From Ciona savignyi (taxonomy: Eukaryota; Chordata; Ascidiacea; Phlebobranchia; Cionidae): DNA of 64,000 nucleotides. Location of the stretch: contig CH002726.1 of the NCBI GenBank assembly GCA_000149265.1, positions 274,627 to 338,626 of the forward strand, in the 5' to 3' direction. Under the pieces are notes generated by a model. It was not told the origin of the DNA, made no database searches, and worked only from the letters and a program-made list of their open reading frames with translations. The position numbers and the translations under genes were made by a program. Positions 60,505 through 64,000 of this stretch are shown here, in pieces. The first letter of the stretch is position 1, and each line of letters begins with the position of its first letter.

Positions 60505-61691
60505 TTAAAATAACGCCATGTTGGATACCTCGCTTATTGCGGCGACGACATCGTCCACCGTCGCTGAACCACCAGCGATTGCCTCGACCACTGCCCCAAC
60601 ACCGTCTGTGGTTGTTTCTGTTACCGTGGTTCCATCGGTTGTAACGGTAGCTGTTGCAGTTGCTGATGAAGTGGTTGATAATTCAGTGCCATCAGTTATC
60701 TCAGGTTCTTCTTCTTCTGCAAACATTTTGTAAATAATTTTGAAATTTTAATAGCCGGTATCACTCTGACCTGGTAAGACGGGAACTGGTACTGGTGTTG
60801 GGATTTTGGTCACTGGTAGACGGATACAGGGTTGTCGGACGCATGGTTGTCGGACGCATGGTTGTCGGACGCATGGTTGTCGGATGCATGGTTGTCGGAT
60901 GCATGGTTTTCGGATGCATGGTTTTCGGATGCATGGTTGTCGAATACATGGTTGTCGGACACATGGTTTTCGTATACATGGTTGTCGAACGCATGGTTGT
61001 CGGACGCATGGTTGTCGGACGCATGGTTGTCGGACGCATGGTTGTCGAACGCATGGTTGTCGGACGCATGGTTGTCGAACACATGGTTTCCTTACACAAG
61101 GTTGCCTGACGCAGGGTTGGCGAACACATGGTTGTCGAACGCATGGTTGACGAACACATGGTTGACGGACGCATGGTTGTCGGACGCATGGTTGTCGGAC
61201 GCATGGTTGACGGACACAAGGTTGTCGGACGCATGGTTGACGGACGCATGGTTGACGGACGCATGGTTGACGGACGCATGGTTGACGGACGCATGGTTGA
61301 CGGACGCATGGTTGACGAACACAGGGTTGGCGAACACACGGTTGACGGACGCATGGTCGACGTACGCACGGTTGACGGACACAAGGTTGTCGGATACATG
61401 GTTGACGAACGCATGGTTGACGGACACACGGTTGACGAACGCATGGTTGACGGACACAAGGTTGTCGAACAATGGTTGGACTGGCAACAAGACGGGTCAT
61501 TTCTGGTACAGGTGTTGCTGTATCTGGTAGAATATCTTCAGTTGCAGCGTCGACCTCAGCAAGTATGGCATCGACATCTGCAATGTTAAGCGGCCAAGTA
61601 AGAGCAATCTATTAAATACATTGAGTTACCAAAACTTACCAACTGCCGAAGCAGCACTGACAGCGAGGAAAAGTAGAGCTAGAAATCTCAT
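60505..61691 (-). CDS. Secreted Cys/Pro pentapeptide-repeat protein 3
   Basis: Exons 61691-61640, 61577-60771 and 60716-60505 give 356 residues with matching phase-1 introns. A signal peptide (MRFLALLFLAVSAASA) is followed by an acidic linker (VDAILAEVDAATEDIL), then about 43 tandem pentads of the form V/I-R-Q/K-P-C with almost no deviation, a short Pro/Val segment (TPVPVPVLPG) and an acidic, Thr/Ala/Val-rich tail starting EEEEPEITDGTEL. It shares the pentad, promoter type, exon-1 layout and orientation with proteins 1 and 2 but lacks the PEIKI units. An alternative donor inside exon 3 (GAG|GTATCC, boundary 60529) joined to the exon at 60355-60324 would add one Ala and stop, as in gene 2. Function unknown. 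One Cys every five residues with Arg beside it suggests a heavily crosslinked or metal-rich extracellular material, an inference. Confidence 0.85.
60820..61476 (-). repeat. Coding minisatellite, 15-bp unit, about 43 copies
   Basis: Tandem 15-bp units encoding V/I-R-Q-P-C. Silent and Val/Ile variation shows some divergence between copies, but indels keep the frame. Confidence 0.9.
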
Positions 61692-61739
61692 TTTGTTGCT
61701 TCCAGTAAAATGGGTTGAATGTAAACTGAACTAAAGGGG

Positions 61740-61747
61740 TTTATATA
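61740..61747 (-). promoter_or_regulatory. TATA box of Cys/Pro gene 3
   Basis: TATATAAA on the minus strand about 50 bp before the ATG at 61691, comparable with the other two family members. Confidence 0.55.
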
Positions 61748-61749
61748 CA

Positions 61750-64000
61750 TTTATTGCATCCGGATTGCAGTTAGAGTCTACTTGAGACAGGTGCCACTTT
61801 GAAAATCCATACCTCGTTAACAGTTGCCCAGACGATGATAGATAGAAATTCACCACTTATTTTATTTGTTCAGGTGTTGTCAATGTCAAGGGAGAAATGT
61901 TGTAAACCTAAGAAATACCGCAGCAAATGTTACAAATTGGGCTATATGTTGATAATGCCATAATAAGACTGTAATCACAAAATGCTTAATTGTCAACCCC
62001 TAATTTACCACGTTTAATTAGAATTTATGTTTGTGCTGTACTACTGGAATGTTTTAAGATAAACGATGGCATTATTCTACTTGCCATAACCTTTACCCAA
62101 GCACAATACAGTACACTTTCGGTCCCACTTTAGACAACTCATTGATGTTAACATTGCACTTATATACACGCCAAGTTGATAAGCACACAGATTATAATAT
62201 GTTTTTTACACGTAGACGACTGTGATTCAGTGTGGCTGTTCATTTTTGAAGTAGTTTAGGCACAGATGTACAAATAATATGACAAAAGAAGTAATTTTAA
62301 GGGCATTGTAATAGTCTTTCTATTGTAAAATAGAAACGCATGGTTTCTCAAATAGACTTGGGGATCACGTAGTCAGGCGGTTGGCAAAATTAAGACTGCG
62401 TGAACATATCTATAATTTGTTTGGCATTATTGGTTCACAACCTTGTATATTTACATGATACTTACGTTCGCCATCAAGCGAAGGAAAATGCAAGGACATT
62501 ATCACATCAGGACATTATCATAGAAAACAGAAGCAGTCCACACTGCTCGAACAATCGAGCAATGGATGCTTGCTGTTTGTCCGACCACATAGATAAATCC
62601 AGCAGAGTAATGGATAAGTGCGTCGCGTTTTGGCCGAAGGATTGCAGAAACGAAAGTTTGCTAGGTGTGTCCATTGCACGGCATTTAATAGACATCACCT
62701 GACCCCGGTGGAGTCTACTAAAACTAATGGATTGTTTCAATATACAATACATTGCCATTGACCCGGTAATCCGACAGTGAGCGTTATCTGACTTGTGTAA
62801 TAACGCTCCATACTTATTCGCGAAGTAATCTGACAATTACTCGTTCGAATGGTTTCTCTTCCGCATTTTGCTATTTACGTCATTAAAACATAACATTCTA
62901 TCCTGTAAGCCGTGTTCCTGTGTAAGGTATACTTAAGACCCGAATCCAGTGGATTAATGGGTTGTACCAAAACTGGTACAACACAACGTAATAGGAAATT
63001 CCTATGTTATCCAGGCGAACGGAAAACAAACTGGTGCAGCCAAATTAAAGATTAAATATGGCCCTTGTGATAACGCCCCTTTGCCTTATCCCATTCATGG
63101 GATAAACATGAATATCCTGTCATTAATCTGCTTAAGACAACCCAATGAAGAACAAATACTCAGCGCCCTTGGTAGTTGCTCTTAGGCTGTTTCAGTCGTG
63201 GCCGAAAAGGAGAGTACTAAAATTAAGCAAATTCGTGGTTATCTACTTAAATTTCATTGACACATTAAATTATCCTAAATAAAAAAAAAGCGACATTGAC
63301 CATATGCGTATAGCTATTCTGACTTTATTAATCAGGTTTTCGTCGCTTAAACGAGAAAAAGATATCGAAAAGTTTGGGTCTTCCACAAGAGCCCCTAAAA
63401 ACCTCTTTGGTTTGTCTTAAATATTGTTTCTAAATGACGCGAGATTGTATTACATGAAAATGCGGTAAAAAACGACTTGATTATCCTCCCTTTGAAACAT
63501 TGGTCGAATCCAGTATTCGTACACTTACGCTACGTTAGTTAAGAACCCAAACTAATTTCCACAGTTATAATAACAAGGTTTTTTTCTACCGAGCCAAGTT
63601 TCGAACCCATGGCGGGCTTGTCACCGGGACTTGTAACGGCCAAGTTAAGTGCCTCTTTAGGCGCTAAATTTGCATTACGGCACCTATTTCAAACACTCTT
63701 GGGTTTGGCTAAAAAAAAAATTTGCAGATTAAAGATATCATCCCGTATTCCTGGAATTACATAGCAGCCAATCAAAATTCCTTTGACTGTGCAAGCAGAG
63801 GTATAACGACATCACACCAGTTAACGCTCGAACGTATTGAGTTAAGTGGTCCTCAATTTATAATAAGAGAAATTTAAAACTCAAAAAGGTATGTATACAC
63901 ACCCGAAAATCATAAAAGAAAAATCACTCAACTGGTTTGATAATCAGACTTCATTATACCAAGTACAATCTTGGGGGGATATAACCCATAATCAAATATG
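61750..64000. other. Intergenic: no gene seen; SINE copies
   Basis: Diverged SINE-B copies at about 62575-62850 and 62935-63120 (plus), a partial SINE-A at 63580-63637 (minus). The open frames near 62400-62840 largely coincide with SINE-B sequence and are not supported as genes. Confidence 0.5.

Noticed and set aside
62400..62836. Overlapping open frames of 100-109 codons on both strands
   Set aside because: They coincide largely with a diverged SINE-B copy.
3697..63637. tRNA-like A and B boxes considered as true tRNA genes
   Set aside because: They recur as dispersed, diverged copies with shared non-tRNA tails and no complete cloverleaf, so they are SINEs.

Overview
The window is AT-rich animal genomic DNA with short introns, intron-rich chordate-type genes, tRNA-derived SINEs, small terminal-inverted-repeat transposons and two 100-N assembly gaps. 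Gene content (a BGDE-like nicotinic receptor pair, a TBPL1/TRF2-type factor, a GT10 fucosyltransferase, COX6C, EGF/somatomedin-B proteins) and compactness fit a tunicate, most likely a Ciona species. The genus is inferred, not proved. Exon boundaries below were read by hand from splice sites, reading-frame phase and protein family logic.

Layout. (1) 1-5,729 (+): 3' part of a secreted or matrix protein, with twelve EGF modules, one per phase-1 exon, ending in a somatomedin-B domain. (2) 6,623-7,605 (+): a smaller secreted gene with a signal-peptide exon and a terminal mucin/CILP-type WxxW domain; its 3' flank duplicates that of gene 1. (3) 9,308-11,956 (-): alpha-1,3-fucosyltransferase, a type II Golgi enzyme. 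(4) 16,468-17,977 and 23,934-25,665 (-): two tandemly duplicated genes for secreted, extremely repetitive Cys/Pro proteins built from acidic and basic blocks. (5) 26,731-33,422 (+) and 33,500-43,318 (-): two non-alpha nicotinic acetylcholine receptor subunit genes, tail to tail, with only 77 bp between their stop codons. (6) 46,984-52,462 (-): TBPL1/TRF2-like TBP-related factor with a long N-terminal extension; one exon carries apparent single-base losses. (7) 55,737-56,302 (+): cytochrome c oxidase subunit 6C. (8) 60,505-61,691 (-): a third Cys/Pro repeat protein of about 43 xRxPC pentads. The remainder is intergenic and intronic DNA holding two SINE families, five hAT-like elements (four with exact 8-bp target duplications) and one pogo/Tigger-like element.

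The most novel content is the three-gene family of secreted Cys-Pro proteins. Each has a TATA-like promoter, a short signal peptide, a phase-1 first intron, blocks of opposite charge sharing a regularly spaced Pro-Cys frame, and candidate untranslated exons past or at the stop codon. I recognise no described family. The layout suggests an extracellular, disulfide- or metal-crosslinked structural or adhesive material, which is inference. The two receptor subunits are plausible partners, since both lack the alpha-type Cys pair and both carry an acidic residue in the middle of the M2 pore helix.
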